Below, one piece after another: positions 40,047-50,375 of a stretch of DNA of 64,000 nt. The notes below the pieces were generated by a model. It ran no database searches. It was given only the letters and a program-made list of their open reading frames with translations, and was not told where the DNA came from. This stretch comes from Stygiobacter sp. (GTDB lineage: Bacteria > Pseudomonadota > Alphaproteobacteria > Rhodospirillales > Magnetospirillaceae): positions 48,813-112,812 of the forward strand of contig VBWB01000010.1 of NCBI GenBank assembly GCA_006218045.1, written 5' to 3'. Made by a program: the position numbers and the translations under genes. Each line of letters starts with the position of its first letter. Position 1 is the first letter of the stretch.

Positions 40047-41528
40047 TCAGCCCAACCCTCCCATGCACAGGTATTTGATCTCAAGGAAATCGTCCATGCC
40101 GTACTTGCTGCCCTCGCGCCCGATGCCCGATTCCTTGACGCCGCCAAAGGGGGCGACCTCGGTCGAGATGATGCCTTCGTTGATGCCGACGATGCCGTAT
40201 TCCAAGGCTGACGACACCCGCCAGCAGCGCCCGATATCGCGGGAATAGAAATAGGCGGCCAGACCGAACTCGGTATCGTTGGCCATCCGCACCGCCTGTT
40301 CCTCGCTGTCGAAGCGGAACAGCGGCGCCACCGGGCCGAAGGTTTCCTCGCGTGCCACCAGCATGGAGGGGGTGATGCCGGTCAGGATGGTGGGCTGGAA
40401 GAAGGTGCCGCCCAGATCATGGCGCTGGCCGCCGGTGAGCACCGTGGCGCCTTTGGCGATAGCGTCGGCGATGTGACGCTCAACCTTTTCCACCGCTTGC
40501 TCGTTGATCAGCGGGCCTTGATGGGTTTCGCCCAGCAGGCCGGGGCCGACCACCAGCTTGGCCACCGCCTCGGCCAGCTTGGCGGCGAAGGCATCATAGA
40601 CCGACGATTGCACCAAGATGCGGTTGGCGCAGACGCAGGTCTGGCCGGTGTTGCGGTATTTCGACGCCATGGCGCCGGCCACCGCCGCATCCAGGTCGGC
40701 ATCGTCGAAGACGATGAACGGGGCGTTGCCGCCCAGCTCGAAGCTGACCTTCTTCATGGTGTCGGCGCATTGGCGCATCAGATGCTTGCCCACCTCGGTC
40801 GAGCCGGTGAAACTGAGTTTGCGCACCAGCGGATTGCGGGTCATCTCATCGCCCACCGGCACCGGGTCGGCGCAGGGCAAAACGTTGAACACGCCGGCCG
40901 GGATGCCGGCGCGCTTGGCCAGTTCGGCCAGGGCCAGGGCGGAAAGCGGCGTGTCTTCCGCCGGCTTGACCACCACGGTGCAGCCGGCGGCCAAAGCCGG
41001 CGCGCATTTACGGGTGATCATGGCGTTGGGGAAGTTCCAAGGGGTGATGGCGGCGACCACACCGATGGGCTCCTTGGTGACGACGATACGGCGACCGGAT
41101 GCGTTTTCCGGGATGACGTCGCCGTAAACGCGCTTGGCTTCCTCGGCGAACCATTCGACGAACGAGGCGCCGTAAACCACCTCGCCCTTGGATTCGGCCA
41201 AGGGCTTGCCCTGTTCGGCGGTCATCAGCTTGGCCAGATCGTCGGCATTGGCCAGGATCAGCTCGAACCATTCGCGCAGGATACCGGCGCGTTCCTTGGC
41301 CGTCTTCGCCCGCCAGGCGGGCAGGGCGCGGGCGGCGGCGTCGATGGCGCGGGCGGTTTCCGCCTGGCCCATGGACGCCACCTGCGCGATGATCGTGCCA
41401 TCGGCGGGGTTGGTGACGGCGAAGACCGCCCCCGAATCCGCGTGGATCCATTTGCCATCCACATGGCCGTGATTGCGCAGCAAGGTGAAATCGGCAAGGT
41501 CCAGCATTTTCGTCTTCCTGACAGACAA
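40047..41528 (-). CDS. gabD: Succinate-semialdehyde dehydrogenase family (NAD(P)-dependent)
   Basis: TPWNFPNAMITRKCAPALAAGCTVVVKPAEDTPLSALALAELA, FTGSTEVGKHLM, ELGGNAPFIVFDDADLDAAVAGAMASKYRNTGQTCVCANR. Confidence 0.93.
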   Translation of the reverse strand: MSVRKTKMLDLADFTLLRNHGHVDGKWIHADSGAVFAVTNPADGTIIAQVASMGQAETARAIDAAARALPAWRAKTAKERAGILREWFELILANADDLAKLMTAEQGKPLAESKGEVVYGASFVEWFAEEAKRVYGDVIPENASGRRIVVTKEPIGVVAAITPWNFPNAMITRKCAPALAAGCTVVVKPAEDTPLSALALAELAKRAGIPAGVFNVLPCADPVPVGDEMTRNPLVRKLSFTGSTEVGKHLMRQCADTMKKVSFELGGNAPFIVFDDADLDAAVAGAMASKYRNTGQTCVCANRILVQSSVYDAFAAKLAEAVAKLVVGPGLLGETHQGPLINEQAVEKVERHIADAIAKGATVLTGGQRHDLGGTFFQPTILTGITPSMLVAREETFGPVAPLFRFDSEEQAVRMANDTEFGLAAYFYSRDIGRCWRVSSALEYGIVGINEGIISTEVAPFGGVKESGIGREGSKYGMDDFLEIKYLCMGGLG

Positions 41529-41582
41529 GGATCAGCAAACAGATATACTCGCGCCGGATCGAAAACACCAAGGGGCCATCCC

Positions 41583-42422
41583 ATGTCCGCCAGAACGTCG
41601 CTTTATCTGTCCGTCGCCGGTCATGAAATCCATGTCAGTGAATGGGGCGACAAAGCCGCCCCCGCTTTGGTCATGTGGCACGGACTGGCCCGCACCGGCC
41701 GTGATTTCGACATCGCCGCCGCCTATTTCGCTACGCGTTACCGGGTCATCTGCCCCGATACCATCGGGCGCGGTTTGTCCAGTTGGTCGGGCAATCCCGA
41801 CACCGATTATACCGTGCCGGTCTATTGCGCCATCGCCCTGGGTCTGTTGGACCAATTGGGCGTGCAAAACTGCGCTTGGGTCGGCACCTCCATGGGCGGG
41901 TTGATCGGCATGGCTCTGGCCGGCAGCGACATGGGGCGCGACCGCATCGGCAAGCTGGTGGTCAACGATATCGGCCCGGTGTTGAATGCCGAGGCGATCC
42001 ACCGCATCAAGGCCTATGTCAGCATGGTGCCGGAATTCGCCACCATGGCGGAATTCGAGGCCTTCCTGCGCGTGGTCTATGCCCCTTTCGGCCAACTGAG
42101 CGATAGCGAATGGCGGTCCATGGCGGAAACGTCGGTGCGCCGCCGCGACAACGGCAAGCTGTCGTCGCATTTCGACCCGGCGGTGATGCGGGTGTTCTGC
42201 GATCAGTTCGACGGCTCCGATGCCTGGGACTTGTGGGATGCCATCACCTGTCCGACCTTGGCTTTGCGCGGCGAATCCTCGGATCTGATCCTGGCGGAAA
42301 CGGCAGAGGAGATGACCCGGCGCGGCCCCAAACCCAAATTGATCACCGTGCCCGGATGCGGCCACGCGCCCATGCTGAACGTGCCGGAGCAATTGCGATA
42401 TCTGGAGGCGTTTTTGGGGTGA
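41583..42422 (+). CDS. Alpha/beta hydrolase
   Basis: VMWHGLARTGRDFD, WVGTSMGGLIGMALAG (nucleophile elbow), VPGCGHAPML. Confidence 0.92.
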   Translation: MSARTSLYLSVAGHEIHVSEWGDKAAPALVMWHGLARTGRDFDIAAAYFATRYRVICPDTIGRGLSSWSGNPDTDYTVPVYCAIALGLLDQLGVQNCAWVGTSMGGLIGMALAGSDMGRDRIGKLVVNDIGPVLNAEAIHRIKAYVSMVPEFATMAEFEAFLRVVYAPFGQLSDSEWRSMAETSVRRRDNGKLSSHFDPAVMRVFCDQFDGSDAWDLWDAITCPTLALRGESSDLILAETAEEMTRRGPKPKLITVPGCGHAPMLNVPEQLRYLEAFLG

Positions 42423-42424
42423 TA

Positions 42425-42456
42425 CCGGTCGGCGTATCATTTGATACGCCGACCGG
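42425..42456. terminator. Near-perfect 32-nt palindrome between convergent genes
   Basis: CCGGTCGGCGTATCA TT TGATACGCCGACCGG; no U-tract. Confidence 0.6.
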
Positions 42457-42461
42457 GTCGG

Positions 42462-44759
42462 TTAAGTCCCCGGCCAGTGCAGGGTTTCGCCGTCGGCCTG
42501 ACTGATGACGTCGTGGGCGGTGGGCTTCTTGCTCTTGCGGCCGCCCTTGCGCTTGGGCGTTTCGGTTTCCGAGCGTTCCATCATGCGGGCCACGGTTTCC
42601 AGCACCGTCCCCACCGAACTGGCCGGGGTTTCGGTGATGCCGCTGTTGTCGGCGGCGTCCAGCACCGCCGGAATCACGGCTTCCATGGCCGCCGGCATGG
42701 CGTTTTCGCCAATACTGCGGCGGCGCAGGTGGTAGACGGTCTGCTTGCCGAAATCCTTGGCCAGCGACAGCACGCCCACATATTCGGAAATGTACTTATC
42801 CTCGAAGGGGGCGCCGTTATTGACCGCCTCGGTGCGCAGGGCCGATTGCTCGGCGGTGAGCACGGCGACGAATTGCTGGGTGGCGTAGACGTGGCCGATC
42901 ACCGTCACCGGCTCCAGCCGGGCGGCGCGGTTGATGTGGCTGCCGTAGAAGTTCTTGTTGTTGCGGATGGGGTCGATGGCCTCGAACACCGGACCGGCAT
43001 GCAAGGAAATGCGCAAGGTCAGCGGATTGGTCAGCCGGTCCTTCATCTCGACACCCAGCCGCGCCACCACTTCTTGCATGGTCAGCGCGTATTCGGCCAT
43101 GGGGGTGGCCTTGTCCATGACGACGAAGATGGCGTCGCCCCAGGTGTTGATGGCTTTGGGCTCGATCCCCGACGCCGCCAGGCCGTCCTTCAAGCGTGAC
43201 AGGAATTCCAGGAAGTCGGGGATATGCTCTTCCTTGAGCTTGGAATAGCCGGCGATGTCGCAAAACAGCATGGAGCGGATGACCCGGCCCTGGCCTTCCT
43301 CGTCATCGTCGGCGGCACCGCCGAAATCCAGGTTGGGCATGGCCGGACCATCGGGACACAGTTCCGGGTTCTGGGTCAGCAGGCTGTCCAGATCGATGAT
43401 GCGCAGGCGCGAAATGTCTTCCCACTGGTCGATGAAGTCGCCGGCACCGCCGACCAGCGATCCGGGCATCATGTCCCACACCGCCAGCAGATAGGGGCTG
43501 GTGCGCAGAAAGCCCGAGCGCAAGGTCGCCAGCCCGTGCAGGCACTGATTGGCGAAACGGTACAGCATCTCGTGGCCCAAGAAGCGTTCCTCGGTGGCAT
43601 AGGTCACCGACGCCGCCAGCTTGAGCGCGTTCTTGAACCGCATCTCCCAGCGCGGGCCGCCATAGCGCACGTCCTCGGCGATGAAATCGTCGATGGCGAA
43701 GGGCATGACCACGTTGACCTCGGCCCCGCGTTCCAGCATGGCCTCGATGAACAAAAGATCGGCGCCGCAAGCGGCGGTGGAATAGCCGATCTGGGCGTTG
43801 AGTTCGTCGAGCTGCTTGGCGATTTCGGCGCGGACCACCGCTTCCAGGGCGGGGGGAAAGTGCGGACCTTCGCCCGGACGGTCGAGCGCATGGCCGGTGA
43901 ACACCACCACGGTGGGCGGCTGGACCACGGCGGCCAGTTCGTCGGGGACGGGAACGCCGCCTTGCTTCAGCAATTCGATCTGCTTCAAGGCCGAGACGAC
44001 GCGGCCATAATGCACGCCTTCCAGGGCGTGGGCCCATTGGAAGGTGCCGATGGCGGCCTCGGTATCCCCCAGCAGCAATTGCGCCTGTCCCAAGGTGGCC
44101 ATCATGCGATAGCGGATATCGGCGGTCAGGGTGGGGTCGATCTCGCCATGGGCCAGCAGGTCGTTGACGCGGGCGGCCAGGGTCTTGGCCTGGGGCATGT
44201 CGCCCAGCATCACCGACATGATGGCGGCGTCGATGCCGTCGCGGGCATTGCCGCCGACGGCGAAGGCGCGCAGGAACAATTGCCGGCAATGTTCCAGGTC
44301 CGAGCGTGCCCCCGAAGCCAACCAAGCCTCGCGGAAGACACGGGCCAGGGCGTTATAGGTCTCGGCGTCGGCATCGGCCTCGAGCTTCTTGCCGCGGACC
44401 ATTTCCATGGCCTCGGCCAGTTCGGCCATGGCGGCCAGGGCGTCGTCGGAATGGCTTTGGTCCAGCGCCATCACCGCCCGCTTCAACGATGATTGCAGGC
44501 GGCGGAACGGGCCTTCGTCGATGAGGATGGCGTCGAGCACCGGCGCCAGCAGCTTGCGCGCCTCGTCCACCGCGCCGGTCTGCGACAGGGCGATGGCGCC
44601 GAAGATGGCCAGTTTGAAGCTGTTGGGGAAAAAACGCAGGCCGTCGCGGCAGACGTCGTGGGCCAGGAAGTTCTGGCCGTCGTCCAGCAATGCCCTGGCG
44701 GCGCGTTCCCATTCGTCCTGATTTCTCGGCATCCCCGTCATCGCAGCGGATTCGGCCAT
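42462..44759 (-). CDS. TPR - SLOG-like Rossmann - class III nucleotidyl cyclase fusion
   Basis: N-terminal helical/TPR repeats; TVVVFTGHALDRPG...GYSTAACGADLLFIEAMLERGAEVNVVMPFAIDDF; C-terminal RSMLFCDIAGYSKLKEEHIPDFLEFL...AINTWGDAIFVV...LRISLHAGPV. Confidence 0.85.
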   Translation of the reverse strand: MAESAAMTGMPRNQDEWERAARALLDDGQNFLAHDVCRDGLRFFPNSFKLAIFGAIALSQTGAVDEARKLLAPVLDAILIDEGPFRRLQSSLKRAVMALDQSHSDDALAAMAELAEAMEMVRGKKLEADADAETYNALARVFREAWLASGARSDLEHCRQLFLRAFAVGGNARDGIDAAIMSVMLGDMPQAKTLAARVNDLLAHGEIDPTLTADIRYRMMATLGQAQLLLGDTEAAIGTFQWAHALEGVHYGRVVSALKQIELLKQGGVPVPDELAAVVQPPTVVVFTGHALDRPGEGPHFPPALEAVVRAEIAKQLDELNAQIGYSTAACGADLLFIEAMLERGAEVNVVMPFAIDDFIAEDVRYGGPRWEMRFKNALKLAASVTYATEERFLGHEMLYRFANQCLHGLATLRSGFLRTSPYLLAVWDMMPGSLVGGAGDFIDQWEDISRLRIIDLDSLLTQNPELCPDGPAMPNLDFGGAADDDEEGQGRVIRSMLFCDIAGYSKLKEEHIPDFLEFLSRLKDGLAASGIEPKAINTWGDAIFVVMDKATPMAEYALTMQEVVARLGVEMKDRLTNPLTLRISLHAGPVFEAIDPIRNNKNFYGSHINRAARLEPVTVIGHVYATQQFVAVLTAEQSALRTEAVNNGAPFEDKYISEYVGVLSLAKDFGKQTVYHLRRRSIGENAMPAAMEAVIPAVLDAADNSGITETPASSVGTVLETVARMMERSETETPKRKGGRKSKKPTAHDVISQADGETLHWPGT

Positions 44760-44830
44760 GATCGCGCCCTACAGCCTTTGATTTCCCCGATGGTCAAGGT
44801 TTAACACGCGGGGCGACCGCGGGCGAGCCT

Positions 44831-46543
44831 TTATGCCGCGCGCGCTCTATCCAACAAGTCGGGGTTGCGCATCTGGGCGACGAAGTGATCCACCGCCTGT
44901 TGCAGGCGGTTGGCGCCCTGGGCCAGGCCGGCGGCGGTATCCAGCACCTGGGCCGAGGCGGTGCCGGCTTGGTCGGCGGCCTGGGCCAACTGGCCGACGC
45001 CCTGGGACACCACCATGGTGCCTTGGGCCGCCTGATCGACGTTGCGGGCGATTTCGTCGGTGGCCGCCTCTTGCTGGCGCACCGATTGGGCGACGGTTTC
45101 GGAAATGGTGCTGAGGCGTTCGACGATGCTGGACACATGGCCGATGGACTGCACCGCGCGGCTGGTTTCCGTTTGCACGGCCTCGATATGGCTGGAAATC
45201 TCGGCGGTGGCCTGCGCGGTCTGGGTGGCCAGATTCTTTACTTCGTGCGCCACCACGGCAAAGCCTTTTCCCGCCTCACCGGCGCGGGCCGCCTCGATGG
45301 TGGCGTTCAGCGCCAACAGGTTGGTTTGCCGGGCGATGGTTTCGATCAAGATGACGATTTGGCCGATGCGGGCGGTCGCCCCCGACAGGTCGGTGATGAT
45401 GGCATTGCTGCTGGCGGCTTCGGCGGCGGCAAGGGCGGCAATACGGTTGCTTTCCGCCACCTGCTCGGCGATGGCGGCGATGGAGGCGGACAATTCCTCG
45501 GTGGCGGCGGCGACGCGGGCGGCATTGCCCGAGGCGTCCTGGGCGGCCCGGTCGACCCCTTGTGCATTCTGCCCGGCCTGGTTGGACACCGTCGACAGCG
45601 AGCGCGCAGCCTGCTCCAGGCTGGAGGCGCCATCGGTCACCGCGTTCAACACGTCGCGGACGCCGTCGTCGAATTCCTCGGCCATGCGGATGCGGGCCTG
45701 ACGGCGTTCGGCGCTGGCCGCGTTGGCCTGTTCCATCTGCTGGGCGCGCAAGCTCTCGCGCTCGATGGCGTTATCCTTGAAAGTGGAGACGGCGCGGGCG
45801 ATGTCGCCGATTTCGTCGACGCGCTCGGTGCCGGTGACGACGACCGAGGTATCGCCACGGGCCAGCGTGCGCATGGTGGCGATGGTGGCGGCGATGGGGG
45901 TGGTGATGGAGCGGCCGATGACCAGGGTGACCAGGGCCAGCGCCACCAGCCCGGCAACGGTGACCAGTCCGGCGGTCAGGCTGGCCCGGTTCCAGGCGTT
46001 CATGGCGCCGTTGAATTGCACGCGGGCCAGGCCGATCTGCATGTCGGTCAGCTTGCGCAAGGATTCCGCCGCCGCTTCATAGGTTTGTGCATCGGCTTCG
46101 CCCAGGTTTTCCCGGGCGCCGAAGGCATCGCCCTGGGCCAGCATGCCCAGGGTCTGGCCATAGGCTTGGCGCCACTGGGCCAGTTCGGTCTGGAATCGGT
46201 CGCCCAACCGGGTTTCCTCGGCATCGTGGGGCAATTGGCGGTATTGCCCCCAGAGCTCATCCATGGTCTTGCTGCTGGCGCTGATATCGATGGACAGCCG
46301 GTCCAAGGTCAGCCGGCTTTCACTTTGCACGATGTGGACGACGTGGCCGCGCACATGGTGCACGCTGTCGAGGATGCGGGCCAACTGGCCCATGGCCACC
46401 ACCCGTTGGGCATGCACCGCCTCGGCCCCCTCGGCCAGTTCGCGTCCGCCCAGCATGGCGGTCAGGCCGACAACCGCCAATAGAATGATCGCTGAAATCA
46501 GCAGGATCAGCAGGCGATGAGCGAATTTAATGCGGTGCAGCAT
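44831..46543 (-). CDS. Methyl-accepting chemotaxis protein
   Basis: TM-4HB sensor-TM-HAMP-signalling hairpin ([33 protein letters not shown]). Confidence 0.93.
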   Translation of the reverse strand: MLHRIKFAHRLLILLISAIILLAVVGLTAMLGGRELAEGAEAVHAQRVVAMGQLARILDSVHHVRGHVVHIVQSESRLTLDRLSIDISASSKTMDELWGQYRQLPHDAEETRLGDRFQTELAQWRQAYGQTLGMLAQGDAFGARENLGEADAQTYEAAAESLRKLTDMQIGLARVQFNGAMNAWNRASLTAGLVTVAGLVALALVTLVIGRSITTPIAATIATMRTLARGDTSVVVTGTERVDEIGDIARAVSTFKDNAIERESLRAQQMEQANAASAERRQARIRMAEEFDDGVRDVLNAVTDGASSLEQAARSLSTVSNQAGQNAQGVDRAAQDASGNAARVAAATEELSASIAAIAEQVAESNRIAALAAAEAASSNAIITDLSGATARIGQIVILIETIARQTNLLALNATIEAARAGEAGKGFAVVAHEVKNLATQTAQATAEISSHIEAVQTETSRAVQSIGHVSSIVERLSTISETVAQSVRQQEAATDEIARNVDQAAQGTMVVSQGVGQLAQAADQAGTASAQVLDTAAGLAQGANRLQQAVDHFVAQMRNPDLLDRARAA

Positions 46544-46668
46544 GTTCTGGCTCTCCAGGCGCACTATAGACTCTGTGCACAGGGAGGCGGTTTTACATTT
46601 CCGGTATGATCATGCGCAATTGCGGAAATCCACAGCGGCTTTCGATACTTTCTATCCAAAAGTTTAAT

Positions 46669-47439
46669 TCAGTCTTCGCTGTTGTGACTCTTGCCCTTGC
46701 GGTGCCGATAGGTCACCAGTTCATGGACGATGCCGTGCAGGGTCTGAACTTCCTGGCCGGTCAGATGGGCGCGCTGGAACAGGTTGCGGATATTGCGTAC
46801 CATCACCGGGCGCTTGTCGGGAATGCGCAGAAAGCCGCATTCGTCCAGTTCGCGCTCCAGGTGGTCGAAGAAATGTTGCAGCTTTTCCTTGGTGGCCGGC
46901 GGCTCGGCCCCCTTGGTCATGTGCCGCTCGGGCAGGGTGGGGGCGGCGGCCTGATACCATTCATAGGCCACCAGCAACACGCATTGCGCCAGATTCAGCG
47001 ACGAATAATCCGGGTTCAGGGGCACGGTGACGACGGTATCGGCCAGGGCGACGTCGTCGTTTTCCAACCCCGTCCGTTCGGGGCCGAACATGACGCCGAA
47101 TTTCTGGCCGTCGGCATCCAGGGCGCGCATGGCCAGGGCGGCACTCTTTGGCGTATCCACCGGCTTGACCATGAAGCGGTTGCGTGCGGTGGTCGCCCAC
47201 ACCCGGTTGAGATCGGCCACCGCCTCGGCGGTGGTGTCGAAGATCCTGGCCCCCAGCACCACCCGATCGGCGCCCGAGGCGGCGGCGATGGCGCGATCGG
47301 ACAGCCAATCGGGGCGGGGGGCCACCAGACGCAAATCGGTCAGACCGTTGTTGAGCATGGCCCGGGCGGCGGTGCCGATGTTTTCGGATAATTGCGGCCG
47401 CACCAGGATGATGGCGGGGCCGGAAACGGCTTCGGTCAA
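46669..47439 (-). CDS. trmJ: tRNA (cytidine/uridine-2'-O-)-methyltransferase TrmJ
   Basis: AIILVRPQLSENIGTAARAMLNNGLTDLRLVAPR, GVMFGPERTGLENDDVALADTVVTVPLNPDYSSLNLAQCVLL; probable TTG start. Confidence 0.92.
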   Translation of the reverse strand: MTEAVSGPAIILVRPQLSENIGTAARAMLNNGLTDLRLVAPRPDWLSDRAIAAASGADRVVLGARIFDTTAEAVADLNRVWATTARNRFMVKPVDTPKSAALAMRALDADGQKFGVMFGPERTGLENDDVALADTVVTVPLNPDYSSLNLAQCVLLVAYEWYQAAAPTLPERHMTKGAEPPATKEKLQHFFDHLERELDECGFLRIPDKRPVMVRNIRNLFQRAHLTGQEVQTLHGIVHELVTYRHRKGKSHNSED

Positions 47440-48119
47440 TGCAGGACACCCATGATATAGCCGATGAAGACGCCAAGCACGGTCATCAACGGCAGGCCGA
47501 AACCGGCCAGCATCTTGCGGACCTTGGCGTCCTTCTTGGTGGTGAAGACGAAATGGCGTTGCATGGAGCGCACCACCACCTCGACGGCGGCGGCGCCGGC
47601 GAAATCGGTGAACACCCCGGTCACCGCCCACGGTCCGCAGGCGCCGTCCTCGAAAGTGTTGACCACGGCGCGGCTGGACTTGTCGTTTTCGTCCAGAAAG
47701 GTTTCCCAGCAGGCCTTGACCTTGCGGCCCTGCACCTTGTCCATTTGCGGCTCGATGCGCTGGAAGGTGTAGGTGGTGTCGATGACGCGGACGATGCGCG
47801 AATTGGGTTCCGGCTTGGGCGGCGGCGGCGGTGCCGGCGGCTTTTCCTCGGGCGGCGGGCCGCCGCCCATCACCGCGTGGATGGGATGGTCGGCGGGGGC
47901 CAGCATCTGCCAACGCTTGATCGCCTCGCGCGCCACGTCCAGATGCCCCTTGGCCACCAGCAACTCGGCCACCGCCTGCCAGTAATCGGCGGGGCCGGGC
48001 GGGTCGCCGTTTTCGGCCCGGGCGTTGTTGAGGGCGGCCAACAACTCGGTGCGTAGGGGCGGGGGGCCATAGATCGCCACCCAATCCTGCATCTGCGCCA
48101 GAAGATCCGCCTGAGCCAT
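47436..48119 (-). CDS. Hypothetical protein with proline-rich linker and C-terminal TM
   Basis: GGGPPPEEKPPAPPPPPKPEPN linker and LPLMTVLGVFIGYIMGVLH C-terminal hydrophobic segment. Confidence 0.6.
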   Translation of the reverse strand: MAQADLLAQMQDWVAIYGPPPLRTELLAALNNARAENGDPPGPADYWQAVAELLVAKGHLDVAREAIKRWQMLAPADHPIHAVMGGGPPPEEKPPAPPPPPKPEPNSRIVRVIDTTYTFQRIEPQMDKVQGRKVKACWETFLDENDKSSRAVVNTFEDGACGPWAVTGVFTDFAGAAAVEVVVRSMQRHFVFTTKKDAKVRKMLAGFGLPLMTVLGVFIGYIMGVLH

Positions 48120-48122
48120 GGC

Positions 48123-49766
48123 CTAGGCCTTGTCCGCGAAGCGATAGAGCATATAGGCGATGGAATCCTGCAAGGCCTCCAGCGACGCTTCCAGCACGTT
48201 GGAGTGCACCCCCACCGTGGTCCAGCGATGGCCCTGACCGTCGGTGCTTTCGATGGTGACGCGGGTCCGGGCGGCGGTGCCGGCGGTGCTTTCGACGATA
48301 CGCACGCGGTAATCGGCCAGTTCGAGGGCTTCCAATTGCGGGAAGGGGCCGGTCAGCACCTGCCTGAGCGCGGTGTCGAAGGCATGGACCGGGCCGTCAC
48401 CTTCACCCACCTGGATGTATTCGCGTCCGCCCACTTCCACCTTGACGGTGGCTTCCGACAGGGTGACCCAATGGCCGACGGCGTTGCGGCGGCGTTCGTC
48501 GATGACGCGATAGCGTTCCAGGCGGAAATAATCGGGCACCTGGCCCAGCGCCCGGCGCACCAGCAATTCAAAGCTGGCGGCGGCGGTGTCGTAGGCATAG
48601 CCCTCGTGCTCGAGGCGTTTGATCAGATCGACCAGATCGGCCACCTCGCGCGGGTCGAAATCGACCTGCATCTGCTCGACCACGTTGATCAGCGCGTCTT
48701 TCTTGACGCTGGCGATGTCGATGCCCAGATCGGCCATGCGGGCGACGATGTTGGAGCGTCCGGCCTGATCGGAAACCACGATCTGACGCACATTGCCGAC
48801 CATGGCCGGGTCGACGTGTTCGTAGCAGCTGGGGTCCTTGGCCACCGCCGACACATGCAGCCCGCCCTTATGGGCGAAAGCCGAACTGCCGACATAGGGC
48901 TGCGAGCGGTTGGGCTTCCTGTCCAGCACCTCGTCCAGCGCCCGGCTGACGCGCACCAGATTCTTCAGGTTGTCCAGGCTGATTCCGGTCTCGAAACCCA
49001 TCTTCAGCATCAGGTTGGGGATGATGCTGACCAGATTGGCGTTGCCGCAGCGTTCGCCCAGGCCGTTGATGGTGCCCTGCACCTGCCGCACCCCGGCCTT
49101 GACCGCCGCCAGAGAATTGGCCACCGCCGCTTCGGTGTCGTTGTGGCAATGGATGCCCAGATGCGAGCCGGGGATGCCGGCGGCAATGACCTCGCCGACG
49201 ATGCGTTCGATGTCGTACGGCAGCGAGCCGCCATTGGTGTCGCACAGCACCATCCAGCGGGCGCCGTTGTCATGGGCGGCTTTCAGGGCTTGCAGGGCAT
49301 AGCCCGGATTGGCCTTGTAGCCGTCGAAGAAATGCTCGGCGTCGTACAGCACCTCGGGCACCTTCTTGCCCAGTTGGGCGATGGATTCGCCGATCATGCG
49401 CAGGTTTTCGTCCAACTCGATGCCCAAGGCCACGGTGACCTGAAAGTCCCACGACTTGCCGACCATGGTCACCGCGCCGACCGGATGCTGGGTCAGGGCG
49501 CTAAGGCCGGGGTCGTTGTCGGCGGAGCGACCGGCGCGCCGGGTCATGCCGAAAGCGCACAGCTTGGATTGGCTGAACTTGGGCGGCGCGGCGAAAAAGG
49601 CATCGTCGGTGGGGTTGGCACCGGGCCAGCCGCCCTCGATATAGTCGATACCCAGCGAATCCAGCTCCCGAGCAATCTTGGCCTTGTCCGCGGCCGAGAA
49701 ATCGACGCCCTGGGTCTGGGCGCCATCGCGCAAGGTGGTATCGTAGATATAGACGCGGTTGCTCAT
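48123..49766 (-). CDS. cimA: Citramalate synthase
   Basis: VYIYDTTLRDGAQTQGVDFS, GIHCHNDTEAAVANSLAAVKAGVRQVQGTINGLGERCGNANL, C-terminal LeuA regulatory domain. Confidence 0.95.
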   Translation of the reverse strand: MSNRVYIYDTTLRDGAQTQGVDFSAADKAKIARELDSLGIDYIEGGWPGANPTDDAFFAAPPKFSQSKLCAFGMTRRAGRSADNDPGLSALTQHPVGAVTMVGKSWDFQVTVALGIELDENLRMIGESIAQLGKKVPEVLYDAEHFFDGYKANPGYALQALKAAHDNGARWMVLCDTNGGSLPYDIERIVGEVIAAGIPGSHLGIHCHNDTEAAVANSLAAVKAGVRQVQGTINGLGERCGNANLVSIIPNLMLKMGFETGISLDNLKNLVRVSRALDEVLDRKPNRSQPYVGSSAFAHKGGLHVSAVAKDPSCYEHVDPAMVGNVRQIVVSDQAGRSNIVARMADLGIDIASVKKDALINVVEQMQVDFDPREVADLVDLIKRLEHEGYAYDTAAASFELLVRRALGQVPDYFRLERYRVIDERRRNAVGHWVTLSEATVKVEVGGREYIQVGEGDGPVHAFDTALRQVLTGPFPQLEALELADYRVRIVESTAGTAARTRVTIESTDGQGHRWTTVGVHSNVLEASLEALQDSIAYMLYRFADKA

Positions 49767-49836
49767 GTTCGCCTTGGTTCCGGCTTTGGAAAGAAGAGGG
49801 GAAATGTGCCCCATGCCGGCTGCCGGGGCAAGACTA

Positions 49837-50340
49837 TTAGGGTTTTTCCACCGCCAACCGGTACAGCGTCTTCATCATCGCCGGGATTTCGCGCAGATGC
49901 GCCATCAGCCATTCGGCGCTGACACTCTCGGGCCGTGCCCCCGACAACGCCACCGTCAGGCCATGGCGGGCGAAGATCAGCCGGGCACGGGGCAGATGGA
50001 AAGTGTCGGTGACCAGTAAAAGCCGGGTCCAGCCGTGGGCGGCGATGATGGGGGCGCAATATCGGGCGTTGCCGATGGTGTTGCGCGAGCGGTCCTCGAT
50101 GACGATGCGATCGGCGGCGATACCGGCGGCCATGGCGAGGTTGCGCATGACCTGGGCTTCGGGGGTGGGGTGGTTGACGGCACCGCCGCTCATCAGCAGA
50201 TGCGCCACCCGCCCGCCCTGGGCCAAGGCAGCGGCATGGGCGACGCGGCGGGCCAAAGCGGGCGAAGGGCTGCCGTCCGCCATCACCTTGGCGCCCAGGA
50301 CGATGGCGCAATGGAACTCGACATCCATCAGATTTTTCAT
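49837..50340 (-). CDS. YdcF/ElyC/SanA-family (DUF218) protein
   Basis: IVLGAKVMADGSPSPALARRVAHAAAL, LLMSGGAVNHPTPEAQVMRNLAMAAGIAADRIVIEDRSRNTIGNARY. Confidence 0.9.
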   Translation of the reverse strand: MKNLMDVEFHCAIVLGAKVMADGSPSPALARRVAHAAALAQGGRVAHLLMSGGAVNHPTPEAQVMRNLAMAAGIAADRIVIEDRSRNTIGNARYCAPIIAAHGWTRLLLVTDTFHLPRARLIFARHGLTVALSGARPESVSAEWLMAHLREIPAMMKTLYRLAVEKP

Positions 50341-50375
50341 ATATGCATCTTGTGGTCTGAAAAAAGGAAACCGTC

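Noticed and set aside
44885-46483. 532-aa Gly-rich plus-strand ORF antisense to the MCP gene
   Set aside because: Glycine-rich translation arises from the complement of Ala/Thr codons in the MCP signalling domain.
48204-49922. 572-aa plus-strand ORF antisense to cimA
   Set aside because: Same high-GC antisense artefact; cimA is clearly the real gene.
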